Under the pieces are notes generated by a model. It did no database searches and was not told where the DNA came from. It saw only the letters and a program-made list of their open reading frames with translations. Positions 7,686 through 13,208 of a stretch of DNA of 64,000 nt are shown piece after piece. Every line of letters starts with the position of its first letter. Position 1 is the first letter of the stretch. Location of the stretch: assembly GCA_016711345.1 (NCBI GenBank), contig JADJTD010000002.1, positions 4,540 to 68,539 of the forward strand, read 5' to 3'. The position numbers were made by a program, and so were the translations under genes. The stretch is from Chloracidobacterium sp. GTDB lineage: Bacteria; Acidobacteriota; Blastocatellia; Pyrinomonadales; Pyrinomonadaceae.

Positions 7686-7807
7686 TTCCAGTACGCCTCC
7701 CACATCTTGAAAGCATATTCCACCGGAGGAATCGCAAACATAAGCAGCACGCTGGACGAAACGATTACCGCCAGCAGTTTTAGCCAGTCTCGTGTTTCTT
7801 TATTCAT
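7682..7807 (-). CDS. 41-aa membrane peptide
   Basis: The ORF encodes MNKETRDWLKLLAVIVSSSV and continues through a hydrophobic stretch to residue 27, then an aromatic tail (EYAFKMWEAYWK). AGGA precedes ATG 7805-7807 and its stop overlaps the next start as ATGA, consistent with a real operon member. One membrane span is predicted by eye. Confidence 0.6.
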   Translation of the reverse strand: MNKETRDWLKLLAVIVSSSVLLMFAIPPVEYAFKMWEAYWK

Positions 7808-7897
7808 GTCCAATATCCTCGTAAATAATCAGACACTCGGCCCGAAAGCCTTGTGCCAGTTGTGTTTCGGTGCGCCGCGTTGTCCAGCGTATACGTC

Positions 7898-7927
7898 AAA
7901 AGTGACGTCTACTTCTAGTTAGAGCGC
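7898..7927. repeat. Left boundary of the attC cassette array
   Basis: GTTAGAG at 7918-7924 is the exact reverse complement of the CTCTAAC core at 8122-8128, and the match extends to 10 bases (GTTAGAGCGC). This is what recombination of a cassette at a G/TT site leaves. A small hairpin (ACGTCA/TGACGT) lies just to its left, but no complete attC partner is present. Apart from this, bases 7808-7914 show no gene. Confidence 0.6.
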
Positions 7928-8097
7928 AGCATCTCTAGCACCTGTTCTTCGGTGTAGAGCTTCGAGTGATACGTGCCGTCAATTGGCGGGTTCGTATCAA
8001 AAACAACCTCTTCGTTGTAGTCGCCTGGACCATAGGGCGTATCGGTGTCTTTCCACGCTTCAACCCACATATATGCTGTTGGTTCTGGTAGGTTCAT
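7915..8097 (-). CDS. Cassette gene 1, small acidic protein (60 aa)
   Basis: The product opens MNLPEPTAYMWVEAWKDTDT and ends LYTEEQVLEMLRSN, an ending style frequent in small phage proteins. GGAG precedes the ATG. It sits between the attC site at 8122-8205 and the matching core at 7918, so it is one unit of a cassette array. Its last two codons and stop run across the array boundary. Function unknown. Confidence 0.6.
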   Translation of the reverse strand: MNLPEPTAYMWVEAWKDTDTPYGPGDYNEEVVFDTNPPIDGTYHSKLYTEEQVLEMLRSN

Positions 8098-8121
8098 ACA
8101 ATTCTCCGATCAAACGCCGCG

Positions 8122-8205
8122 CTCTAACCCTACGTTCGAGGCGACGGTTTATAAGCGGCGCTCCGTGGTTACTCTTCTGCGCCGCGCCTCAACTTCACGT
8201 TAGGC
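8122..8205 (+). repeat. attC-type recombination site 3
   Basis: Outer cores CTCTAAC (8122-8128) and GTTAGGC (8199-8205) enclose 5-base unpaired spacers and inner arms GTTCGAGGCG (8134-8143) and CGCCTCAAC (8185-8193), which pair except for one extra C, the hallmark unpaired base of attC sites. A further stem, GCGGCGC with GCGCCGC, lies inside. Length 84 bases is within the normal attC range. The extra C on this strand indicates that it is the top strand. Confidence 0.82.
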
Positions 8206-8481
8206 ACCATTCATGTACTCGCACACTGCCATCACAATGGCTTCCGCGCCGTGCTCCATTCCGCGCCCGCAGTGGTCGCCGGCCCATTCCACCTTGGCGA
8301 AGGAACAGCACACCAACCCGTTCCGCGCTGCCGACACGTAAATCTGATGCCCAGCGCCTTCACGGTTCATCAACGTCTCCTTCGCCCACTTCGCGGCCTC
8401 ATAAATGTCGTCGCGGACGTATTCGGGTACTGCCGAGTAAGCGGCTTGTATTCGCGCTTCCAGTGCTGCATTCGGTTTCAT
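8200..8481 (-). CDS. Cassette gene 2, hypothetical protein (93 aa)
   Basis: The ATG at 8479-8481 follows GGGGAG; a GTG two codons upstream is less likely. The product (MKPNAALEARIQAAYSAVPE...) has an N-terminal helical region and a Cys/Gly-containing beta-like second half (LVCCSFAKVEWAGDHCGRG). Its stop codon TAA lies inside the core GCCTAAC of attC 3. It is read antisense to the attC top strand. No function recognised. Confidence 0.65.
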   Translation of the reverse strand: MKPNAALEARIQAAYSAVPEYVRDDIYEAAKWAKETLMNREGAGHQIYVSAARNGLVCCSFAKVEWAGDHCGRGMEHGAEAIVMAVCEYMNGA

Positions 8482-8495
8482 CTTCACTCCCCTAT

Positions 8496-8559
8496 GCCTA
8501 ACATTTGCGTCAACGCGGACGCTCCGCTTCGCTACGCGCCGGTTACGCCAGCGTTATGC
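8496..8559 (+). repeat. attC-type recombination site 2
   Basis: Outer cores GCCTAAC (8496-8502) and GTTATGC (8553-8559) flank 5-base spacers and inner arms CGTCAACGCG and CGCCGGTTACG, which pair with an extra C on the left arm. GCCTAAC is the exact reverse complement of the right core of site 3, as expected for two ends of one cassette. Length 64 bases. Confidence 0.82.
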
Positions 8560-8805
8560 ATCGTGTGCTGTCTGGTCCATCATTACTGTTCGCGCTAGCG
8601 ATTCGGCCTGTTGCTTCCAGTAGTCGCGTTCTACTATCAACCGCGAAACGTCAGCGTCAAGGTAAAGGGTCGTTCCAACTGCATGACGCTCCCAATCCTT
8701 TCCGTACCAGTTAAGCCATTTTCGGCGCTTGGTTCCGCGCACGTCACAAACAGGTTCGGGCATAACATTTACGTCAACCGGACCTTGCGCGATAATCTCG
8801 CTCAT
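8554..8805 (-). CDS. Cassette gene 3, hypothetical protein (83 aa)
   Basis: The frame opens at ATG 8805, but its first 14 codons lie inside attC 1; the original cassette gene may start at ATG 8763, within the core GTTATGC, giving 69 residues (MPEPVCDVRGTKRRKWLNWY...). Neither start has a strong ribosome-binding site. The product is Trp/Arg-rich then helical. Its TAA stop lies in the core GCATAAC of attC 2. Function unknown. Confidence 0.55.
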   Translation of the reverse strand: MSEIIAQGPVDVNVMPEPVCDVRGTKRRKWLNWYGKDWERHAVGTTLYLDADVSRLIVERDYWKQQAESLARTVMMDQTAHDA

Positions 8806-8853
8806 TTCTCACACTCTTTCTCCGGCGCAAGGCCGGTTACGCTAGCGTTGGGC
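8760..8853 (+). repeat. attC-type recombination site 1
   Basis: Outer cores GCATAAC (8760-8766) and GTTGGGC (8847-8853) flank spacers ATTTA and CTAGC and inner arms CGTCAACCGG and CCGGTTACG, which pair with one extra C. A long inner stem (CCTTGCGC with GCGCAAGG) follows. GCATAAC is the reverse complement of the right core of site 2. The stop codon of the next gene lies two bases beyond the right core. Length 94 bases. Confidence 0.82.
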
Positions 8854-8854
8854 A

Positions 8855-9154
8855 TCACGTCCTAATGCCATCATGAAGTCGGTGCCCTTCGCCAGTTCCG
8901 CAGCATCGCGGGTACTGCAAACCCGTCAGTCCGGAGCAGTCCGTTGGTGCGTGAACGGCGTTGCACTCAGGGCACATCCACGCATAGCCCCGCCGTGTGA
9001 AGTTCTCAAACCGTCCGCAATCCTTCCGGTATTCGTGCCTGTAGGTGTAGCGGTCGTTGAACACCTTTGCTATCGCAGCCTTCTCGTCGCTGTCTCGGCG
9101 CTCGGCGCGTTTCTTCTTCGCCAGCGCCCATGCCTCTCTCAGAAAATCAATCAT
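8855..9154 (-). CDS. Zinc-binding-like hypothetical protein (99 aa)
   Basis: The N-terminal half is basic and helical (MIDFLREAWALAKKKRAERR), the C-terminal half has CPECNAVH and a later PRCCGTGEGH, a pattern of Cys pairs that could hold zinc. The ATG overlaps the stop of the upstream gene as ATGA, so it belongs to the native phage operon, while its 3' end abuts attC site 1. Function unknown. Confidence 0.6.
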   Translation of the reverse strand: MIDFLREAWALAKKKRAERRDSDEKAAIAKVFNDRYTYRHEYRKDCGRFENFTRRGYAWMCPECNAVHAPTDCSGLTGLQYPRCCGTGEGHRLHDGIRT

Positions 9155-9675
9155 CGCCTCTCCACTTCTGCCGTGAGGTCAGGTTGTGGGTGGGTGTAGA
9201 GTTCAATCTGATTCTTCCATCCCATATTGATGAAACTGATTGTGGCCCCTAGTGGGATATTTTCCGCCTTACCTTCAATAACGCTGCGGTACATGCCAGC
9301 AAGATAAGCAACCGGCTCATCCTTCACCGGCTCTTGCTTCTCGGCTTGCGCTGGCTTCGATTGCGCAATGTCGGGGTCACAGACCAAACACATTTGACCT
9401 TGCTGGCAACTGCATTCTTGCGCTTTCGGTGCTGCTGCGATCATTGCGTCGTGCAGTTCTTGCGCGGTGCCGTAAGCCCCGCTGTCGTTGCCATACACCG
9501 CCTCGATGGCTGGAGTTACGATGCGCGGCACAGCAACACAACCTTCCGGCAGCACTTCGGCTTCGATTGCTCGGGCAAGGTCGTGCATCCACTGTGCCGT
9601 TACTCCTATCCAGCCGTCTGGTAGCGATACCGCCCCATTCGGGAAACAATCTTCAATTTCTTCAAAACTCAGCAT
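9151..9675 (-). CDS. Phage hypothetical protein of mosaic type (174 aa)
   Basis: The product has the composition of modular phage proteins: LARAIEAEVLPEGCVAVPRI near residue 35, a Cys cluster (CSCQQGQMCLVC) near residue 88 and YTHPQPDLTAEVERR at the end. Such proteins are widespread in phage accessory regions and are usually annotated as unknown. The start at ATG 9673-9675 overlaps the end of the 80-residue gene. Confidence 0.6.
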   Translation of the reverse strand: MLSFEEIEDCFPNGAVSLPDGWIGVTAQWMHDLARAIEAEVLPEGCVAVPRIVTPAIEAVYGNDSGAYGTAQELHDAMIAAAPKAQECSCQQGQMCLVCDPDIAQSKPAQAEKQEPVKDEPVAYLAGMYRSVIEGKAENIPLGATISFINMGWKNQIELYTHPQPDLTAEVERR

Positions 9676-9904
9676 TCTGTCTCTCCTCTTCAGTCAGTTC
9701 TTTCAGTTCTTTCCACATGTCAGTAACTGCATCACTGAATGTCGCCTCTTCGCCGTTGTATGGAAGCGTCGAGGAGAAGATCAATTCAATTAATGTTCGC
9801 AGCTTTGCATTTTCCTTCTCCAGCGCATCTATTTCATCCGCAGCATCGTCTGCAAGAGCGTGGAAAAATCCTTGTTCGCGTATTCTGTCCGAAGTAATGC
9901 TCAT
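9662..9904 (-). CDS. Coiled-coil hypothetical protein (80 aa)
   Basis: MSITSDRIREQGFFHALADD is followed by a clear coiled coil (DEIDALEKENAKLRTLIELI) and a Glu-rich tail. AGGAG precedes the ATG. No function recognised. Confidence 0.6.
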   Translation of the reverse strand: MSITSDRIREQGFFHALADDAADEIDALEKENAKLRTLIELIFSSTLPYNGEEATFSDAVTDMWKELKELTEEERQNAEF

Positions 9905-9906
9905 TC

Positions 9907-10230
9907 TTATTCTCCTCTCGATTTCAACACAGCCGAGGCTGCACGAAGCACAGCAAGAGCGAGGGATTGGTAGTCGCCTTTCTCAAACGGGATCATCACT
10001 TGCAACCCTGCCGGCCCATAGAAAACGACAGACAGCAGATTAAATCGAATCTCCAACTCCGCAGCCTCCGCCACCTTCATCAGATCACCGCGCTCTGGGT
10101 CGAGTGGGTTGAATCCATGCAACAGCCCTTGGTTATCAACTGCAACCGGAGTGCTTCCGCGCCAATCAACCACTTCAAGACCAAGCAGCTTCGCCGCATC
10201 CTCGATCGGTTTTTTTATTTCGGTGTTCAT
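9907..10230 (-). CDS. Hypothetical alpha/beta protein (107 aa)
   Basis: The ATG at 10228-10230 (MNTEIKKPIEDAAKLLGLEV) follows GGAG; a longer frame to 10254 is unsupported. The sequence alternates strands and helices with GDLMKVAEAAELEIRF and an FEKGDYQSLALAVLRAASAV helix at the end. Function unknown. Confidence 0.6.
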   Translation of the reverse strand: MNTEIKKPIEDAAKLLGLEVVDWRGSTPVAVDNQGLLHGFNPLDPERGDLMKVAEAAELEIRFNLLSVVFYGPAGLQVMIPFEKGDYQSLALAVLRAASAVLKSRGE

Positions 10231-10244
10231 TCTGTTTTCTCCGC

Positions 10245-10424
10245 TTACTTCCACACGTCAAAGGCTGGTTTTACCAAGTAGTCTTCAGGCCAACGCTTGT
10301 ACGCTTCTCCGTATCGAGCTTTAAGTGCAACCTCCATTCTCTCAACACGGTCGCTGTATCCCCTATTGTTGTTTGCGTCTCTTCGCATTTGAGCATCAGA
10401 TACCGGATAAATACGTTTGCTCAT
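10245..10424 (-). CDS. Small basic protein (59 aa)
   Basis: The ORF encodes MSKRIYPVSDAQMRRDANNN and ends KRWPEDYLVKPAFDVWK. AGGAG lies eight bases before the ATG and the ATG overlaps the previous stop as ATGA. Its own stop overlaps the ribosome-binding region of the next gene. Function unknown. Confidence 0.6.
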   Translation of the reverse strand: MSKRIYPVSDAQMRRDANNNRGYSDRVERMEVALKARYGEAYKRWPEDYLVKPAFDVWK

Positions 10425-10585
10425 GGTTGCTTCTCCTTGTAGGCTATAAACGCAAACTCGCTTTCGAGCGCATTCGCAATTCTTGTCGCCAGCACACCGT
10501 CACCACTAAAACCTGTAAAGTCACACCAACGGGCAATCTGCGACTCGATCACTGAAATCAAATACTCTTTGTCTTCGTCAGTCAT
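10421..10585 (-). CDS. Small acidic protein (54 aa)
   Basis: The product MTDEDKEYLISVIESQIARW... is helical and acidic, ending FAFIAYKEKQP. AGGAG precedes the ATG and the stop overlaps the next start. A short unassigned gap (10586-10630) precedes it. Function unknown. Confidence 0.55.
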   Translation of the reverse strand: MTDEDKEYLISVIESQIARWCDFTGFSGDGVLATRIANALESEFAFIAYKEKQP

Positions 10586-10630
10586 TTCCCGTTCTCCTTC
10601 TGCATGGCGAACTCAATATCTAAATCAAGG

Positions 10631-10921
10631 TTAGGATGTGCTGCAAAAGCGCGTTCTATCGGTTGATTTGTCCAGTTCAGCCTTGAGCGTTGCGAGTTGT
10701 TCTTGCAGTTCTTGACACTTGCCTGCCCACTCAATTGCTGACAACTTTTCTTTTGTGTGGCCTTCTTTCCAAGCGGCGAGTTCTTCTCGAAGTTTGACTC
10801 TTACTTCTACATGGTTATTGTTGGTCGCATATAGAACCTTTAGTTCTTCCCTGAGCCTAAGGATTTCATCTGCGCCGCTACCGACTTCTGTCGGGATTTC
10901 GTTGATTAGAACGATTGCCAT
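10631..10921 (-). CDS. Coiled-coil hypothetical protein (96 aa)
   Basis: Starting at ATG 10919-10921 (MAIVLINEIPTEVGSGADEI) with GGGAG upstream, the product is largely coiled coil (LREELAAWKEGHTKEKLSAI, LQEQLATLKAELDKSTDRTR). The extreme C terminus looks less natural than an alternative frame there, so a late frameshift is possible. Function unknown. Confidence 0.55.
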   Translation of the reverse strand: MAIVLINEIPTEVGSGADEILRLREELKVLYATNNNHVEVRVKLREELAAWKEGHTKEKLSAIEWAGKCQELQEQLATLKAELDKSTDRTRFCSTS

Positions 10922-11241
10922 CACGCTTCTCCCTTCTCGATGCGCTGTGCGATAAAAGTTTCAATAGCTGCCTCACCGAGATGGTCAAACACGTCTTGAT
11001 CCATGTACCAGTTATACAGTTCCCGAACCGCATCAGCCCGTACCTTGTTCAGCACTTCCGGGCATGGTTGGAGGGCGAGGGCTTTGCTAAAGACAGTCAC
11101 AAGCACTTTGTCCGGATTATTACGTTCAGCAACTTGAAGTGCCTCGCGCATCTGCTCAATTACCGCAGCTTGTTGGGCGACGAGGGCTTCGAGTTCCTTG
11201 CACTCACGCTTCCAGTCCCGTTTTGCTGGATAACCTTCCAT
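10921..11241 (-). CDS. Helical hypothetical protein (106 aa)
   Basis: The product opens MEGYPAKRDWKRECKELEAL with a coiled coil, then an alpha-rich region (VRELYNWYMDQDVFDHLGEA). AGGAG lies nine bases before the ATG at 11239-11241. Its stop overlaps the next gene. Function unknown. Confidence 0.6.
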   Translation of the reverse strand: MEGYPAKRDWKRECKELEALVAQQAAVIEQMREALQVAERNNPDKVLVTVFSKALALQPCPEVLNKVRADAVRELYNWYMDQDVFDHLGEAAIETFIAQRIEKGEA

Positions 11242-11260
11242 CACACTTCTCTCCTATCTG

Positions 11261-11318
11261 GTGCCGGGGTGATCCAATCCGCTACCTCCAGCAACTTCTA
11301 AGTAGTGGCACCCCGGCG
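11261..11318. other. Intergenic inverted repeat in the 11242-11366 gap
   Basis: GCCGGGGTG (11262-11270) and CACCCCGGC (11309-11317) form a 9-bp stem around a 38-base loop. It lies between the winged-helix gene and the 106-residue gene and could be an attenuator or a leader structure. No U-run follows in either direction. I see no gene in this gap. Confidence 0.4.
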
Positions 11319-11366
11319 TTGAAGGGTGGGGCAGGCCATAGTTTTCCCGACTGCAGCCTTGGTTGA

Positions 11367-11681
11367 TTAGCCCCGTTGATCTATCCACTGCCAACGATAC
11401 AGCGGTCTACCGCGTTCGTTCTTGCCTGAGTCGTCAAGTTCGACAATTCCGGCGGCACGCATACGCTTCAGTATCAGATTTGCGCTGTACTTGTCAGTAC
11501 CTACAAGCCCTGCCAGTCGGTCGGTATGAAACCAGCCTTTACCCCGCATAACCTGCTCGTACTTATCGAGCGTCTTTTGTAGAAACCCCGTCGACACTCG
11601 CTTGTTCTGCGTAGCAACAGCCCTTGTCACTTCGGGCTTATGAGTGCTGGCGTAGTGGTGCGCGAGTTGGGTGAAGTTCAT
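11367..11681 (-). CDS. Winged-helix DNA-binding protein (104 aa)
   Basis: The C-terminal half reads as a winged helix: DRLAGLVGTDKYSANLILKR (helices 2-3), MRAAGIVELDDSGKN, then the wing RGRPLYRWQW. The N-terminal half is helical and basic. This is the fold of small phage transcription or replication regulators; its target is unknown. The ATG overlaps the stop of the 54-residue gene upstream. Confidence 0.65.
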   Translation of the reverse strand: MNFTQLAHHYASTHKPEVTRAVATQNKRVSTGFLQKTLDKYEQVMRGKGWFHTDRLAGLVGTDKYSANLILKRMRAAGIVELDDSGKNERGRPLYRWQWIDQRG

Positions 11682-11842
11682 ACCAACACCTTTGGCGCTT
11701 GGCTGTACTCGAACTTGCTGCCAACGCTGTGCGCACTGATACCTCGTTTTTGCAGATATCGTTTGGCGCGTATGAGACTTGCTGATTGTCGACGCGCTTG
11801 GCGATGTGCGGCCAGGGGCCAGTAGTTCGGTGGCATTTTCAT
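11678..11842 (-). CDS. Small basic protein (54 aa)
   Basis: The ORF encodes MKMPPNYWPLAAHRQARRQS, Arg-rich and helical, ending FEYSQAPKVLV. GGAG lies seven bases upstream of the ATG, and both ends overlap neighbours as ATGA. Could bind nucleic acid by charge alone; no domain is recognised. Confidence 0.6.
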   Translation of the reverse strand: MKMPPNYWPLAAHRQARRQSASLIRAKRYLQKRGISAHSVGSKFEYSQAPKVLV

Positions 11843-12111
11843 GTCAGTTCTCCCATCATCGCGTCGTCACGCTCACGTTCCCATGCAGCCTCGGCTGCGC
11901 ATACCAGTTCTTCGTGCTTGTGCTTCTCCGCTTCGTCATACATGCGGTCCTGCAGGTACTCGTAGTCTTCCGGGTGCAGGATGTCGCTGACACGAACGCC
12001 TTCGAACATAATCTTGGTGATCTCTGCGGACGAAGCGTACGGCCACTTGTACTGGAAGAAGACTTCGACTTCACCGTCGTTCAGTGCGTGTTTGAATGAG
12101 CCTGTAGTCAT
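11839..12111 (-). CDS. Acidic helical protein with GSF-HA-NDGEVE opening (90 aa)
   Basis: The ATG at 12109-12111 follows AGGA. The product opens MTTGSFKHALNDGEVEVFFQ and continues as an acidic, helical protein (DEAEKHKHEELVCAAEAAWE). The opening peptide recurs, with 11 of 16 residues alike, just upstream at 13.03-13.08 kb in the frame of the sigma-like gene. Function unknown. Confidence 0.65.
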   Translation of the reverse strand: MTTGSFKHALNDGEVEVFFQYKWPYASSAEITKIMFEGVRVSDILHPEDYEYLQDRMYDEAEKHKHEELVCAAEAAWERERDDAMMGELT

Positions 12112-12416
12112 TTCAAATCCTTTCCTTTTTCGATCCACACATTCGCTGGTCGGCAAAGGTGCAGTTCGTTGTTGAAGTAAGCAGCGCCATGCCGCAAGCA
12201 GGAAATGATGAGCTGCTCGGCCTTATCTCGCTGCGAGTACTCTTCGTAGATGGCTTGAGAAAGTGCAGTGGTGTTCCAGATCAGTAAACCGATTAACGCC
12301 ATAACGATCAATTGGGCAGCAGCACGTACGCTTGCCCAGAAATGTTTGTTTATGGTGTAGTTGGTACGCATGCCCTGGCGTTGCTGCTTTGGGTGCAGGA
12401 TGTAGTTACGCGGCAT
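12108..12416 (-). CDS. Single-span membrane protein (102 aa)
   Basis: A hydrophobic segment at residues 33-50 (AAQLIVMALIGLLIWN) follows a basic N terminus and precedes a soluble part with two Cys (IISCLRHGA, LHLCRP). The ATG at 12416 sits inside the last codons of the sigma-like gene, so translation is probably coupled; an internal ATG at 12371 is the alternative. Function unknown. Confidence 0.55.
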   Translation of the reverse strand: MPRNYILHPKQQRQGMRTNYTINKHFWASVRAAAQLIVMALIGLLIWNTTALSQAIYEEYSQRDKAEQLIISCLRHGAAYFNNELHLCRPANVWIEKGKDLK

Positions 12417-13083
12417 ATGCGGCCAGTAGAGGTGATAGTTTTTTTAACCTTGTTCCAGAGCGTAATTTGCGTAGAACCTTTGCTTCAATCTGAATAATGC
12501 GATCTCTACATACACCAAGTATTTTTCCTATTTCAACGTGTGACATATCTTCCGTAAATCGGTAGTGCAGCACTTGACGTTCGCGAGGTGTTAGCGCTTC
12601 TGTGCAAACATCAAGTAATTGTTGTGCAACTTGTTTATTTTCGAATTCACTAATATCTAATTCATAGGATTGTTGTTCTGATGGTAGTAGTGCCGCTAAT
12701 TGTTCGTGACTCATTTCCATTTCAGCAAAGTTCTTTTCCAATGGGTGCAGTTGTTCTGCACTCCAAAGGTCTTCTGGCACCTTATTGAGTAGGTCGCATA
12801 GTTGAGTTGCAATAGGGCTTAATGCCCCATACGACGTTATTGGACTACGCGTCATATTGATTAATTCGTTTACTTTCGTGTAGCTCAGATAATTTGCATC
12901 ACACCATTTTTGACCAGGCGTGCCACCGGACTCTTCAATTGCTTTTAAGAGTCGATTATTTCTGACCTTAACTGTTACGCGATAGTCCTTCATAGCTGAG
13001 AACTCTCCTTCGACTTCCCCATCATTAACTGCATGAGTAAAGCTTCCGCTGATATGAGTTTTTCTTTCCAACTCGTCAAGCAC
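12406..13083 (-). CDS. Sigma-70 region 4-like transcription factor
   Basis: The C-terminal part (about residues 165-215 of 225) is a good sigma region 4: ALTPRERQVLHYRFTEDMSH, then EIGKILGVCRDRIIQIEAKV and LRKL. Region 2 is not recognisable, so this may be a divergent sigma factor or a regulator that uses region 4 to contact the -35 box or RNA polymerase. The start is uncertain. ATG 12993 (MKDYRVTVKV) overlaps the previous stop as ATGA, but the upstream codons to GTG 13083 carry the peptide GSFTHAVNDGEVE, related to the 90-residue neighbour with mostly synonymous differences, so the longer frame appears translated. Its likely targets are the phage promoters listed here, by inference only. Confidence 0.7.
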   Translation of the reverse strand: MLDELERKTHISGSFTHAVNDGEVEGEFSAMKDYRVTVKVRNNRLLKAIEESGGTPGQKWCDANYLSYTKVNELINMTRSPITSYGALSPIATQLCDLLNKVPEDLWSAEQLHPLEKNFAEMEMSHEQLAALLPSEQQSYELDISEFENKQVAQQLLDVCTEALTPRERQVLHYRFTEDMSHVEIGKILGVCRDRIIQIEAKVLRKLRSGTRLKKLSPLLAAYAA

Positions 13084-13208
13084 AGTTCGCAGAACCAGCG
13101 GTGTGTTTTACCCCTATTAGCCTTGACGTAATCGCCGTTCTTCAAAGGGCGATAGCTGCGACAATTCGCACACCATCGATCTGAAATATTCAGGCGGCTG
13201 TAGATCAC
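12990..13208 (-). CDS. Small zinc-ribbon-like protein (72 aa)
   Basis: The product has CANCRSYRPLKNGD and, 20 residues on, FCELCLTSWK: two CxxC pairs that make a zinc ribbon likely. It starts at GTG 13206-13208, overlapping the helicase stop as GTGA, and ends overlapping ATG 12993. Its last third shares DNA with the other frame of the sigma-like gene, so that stretch is either double-coding or the true end is earlier. Confidence 0.55.
   Translation of the reverse strand: MIYSRLNISDRWCANCRSYRPLKNGDYVKANRGKTHRWFCELCLTSWKEKLISAEALLMQLMMGKSKESSQL

Noticed and set aside
11261..11318. A fourth attC site in the 11.3 kb gap
   Set aside because: The inverted repeat has a long perfect outer arm but no RYYYAAC/GTTRRRY cores and no unpaired extra base.
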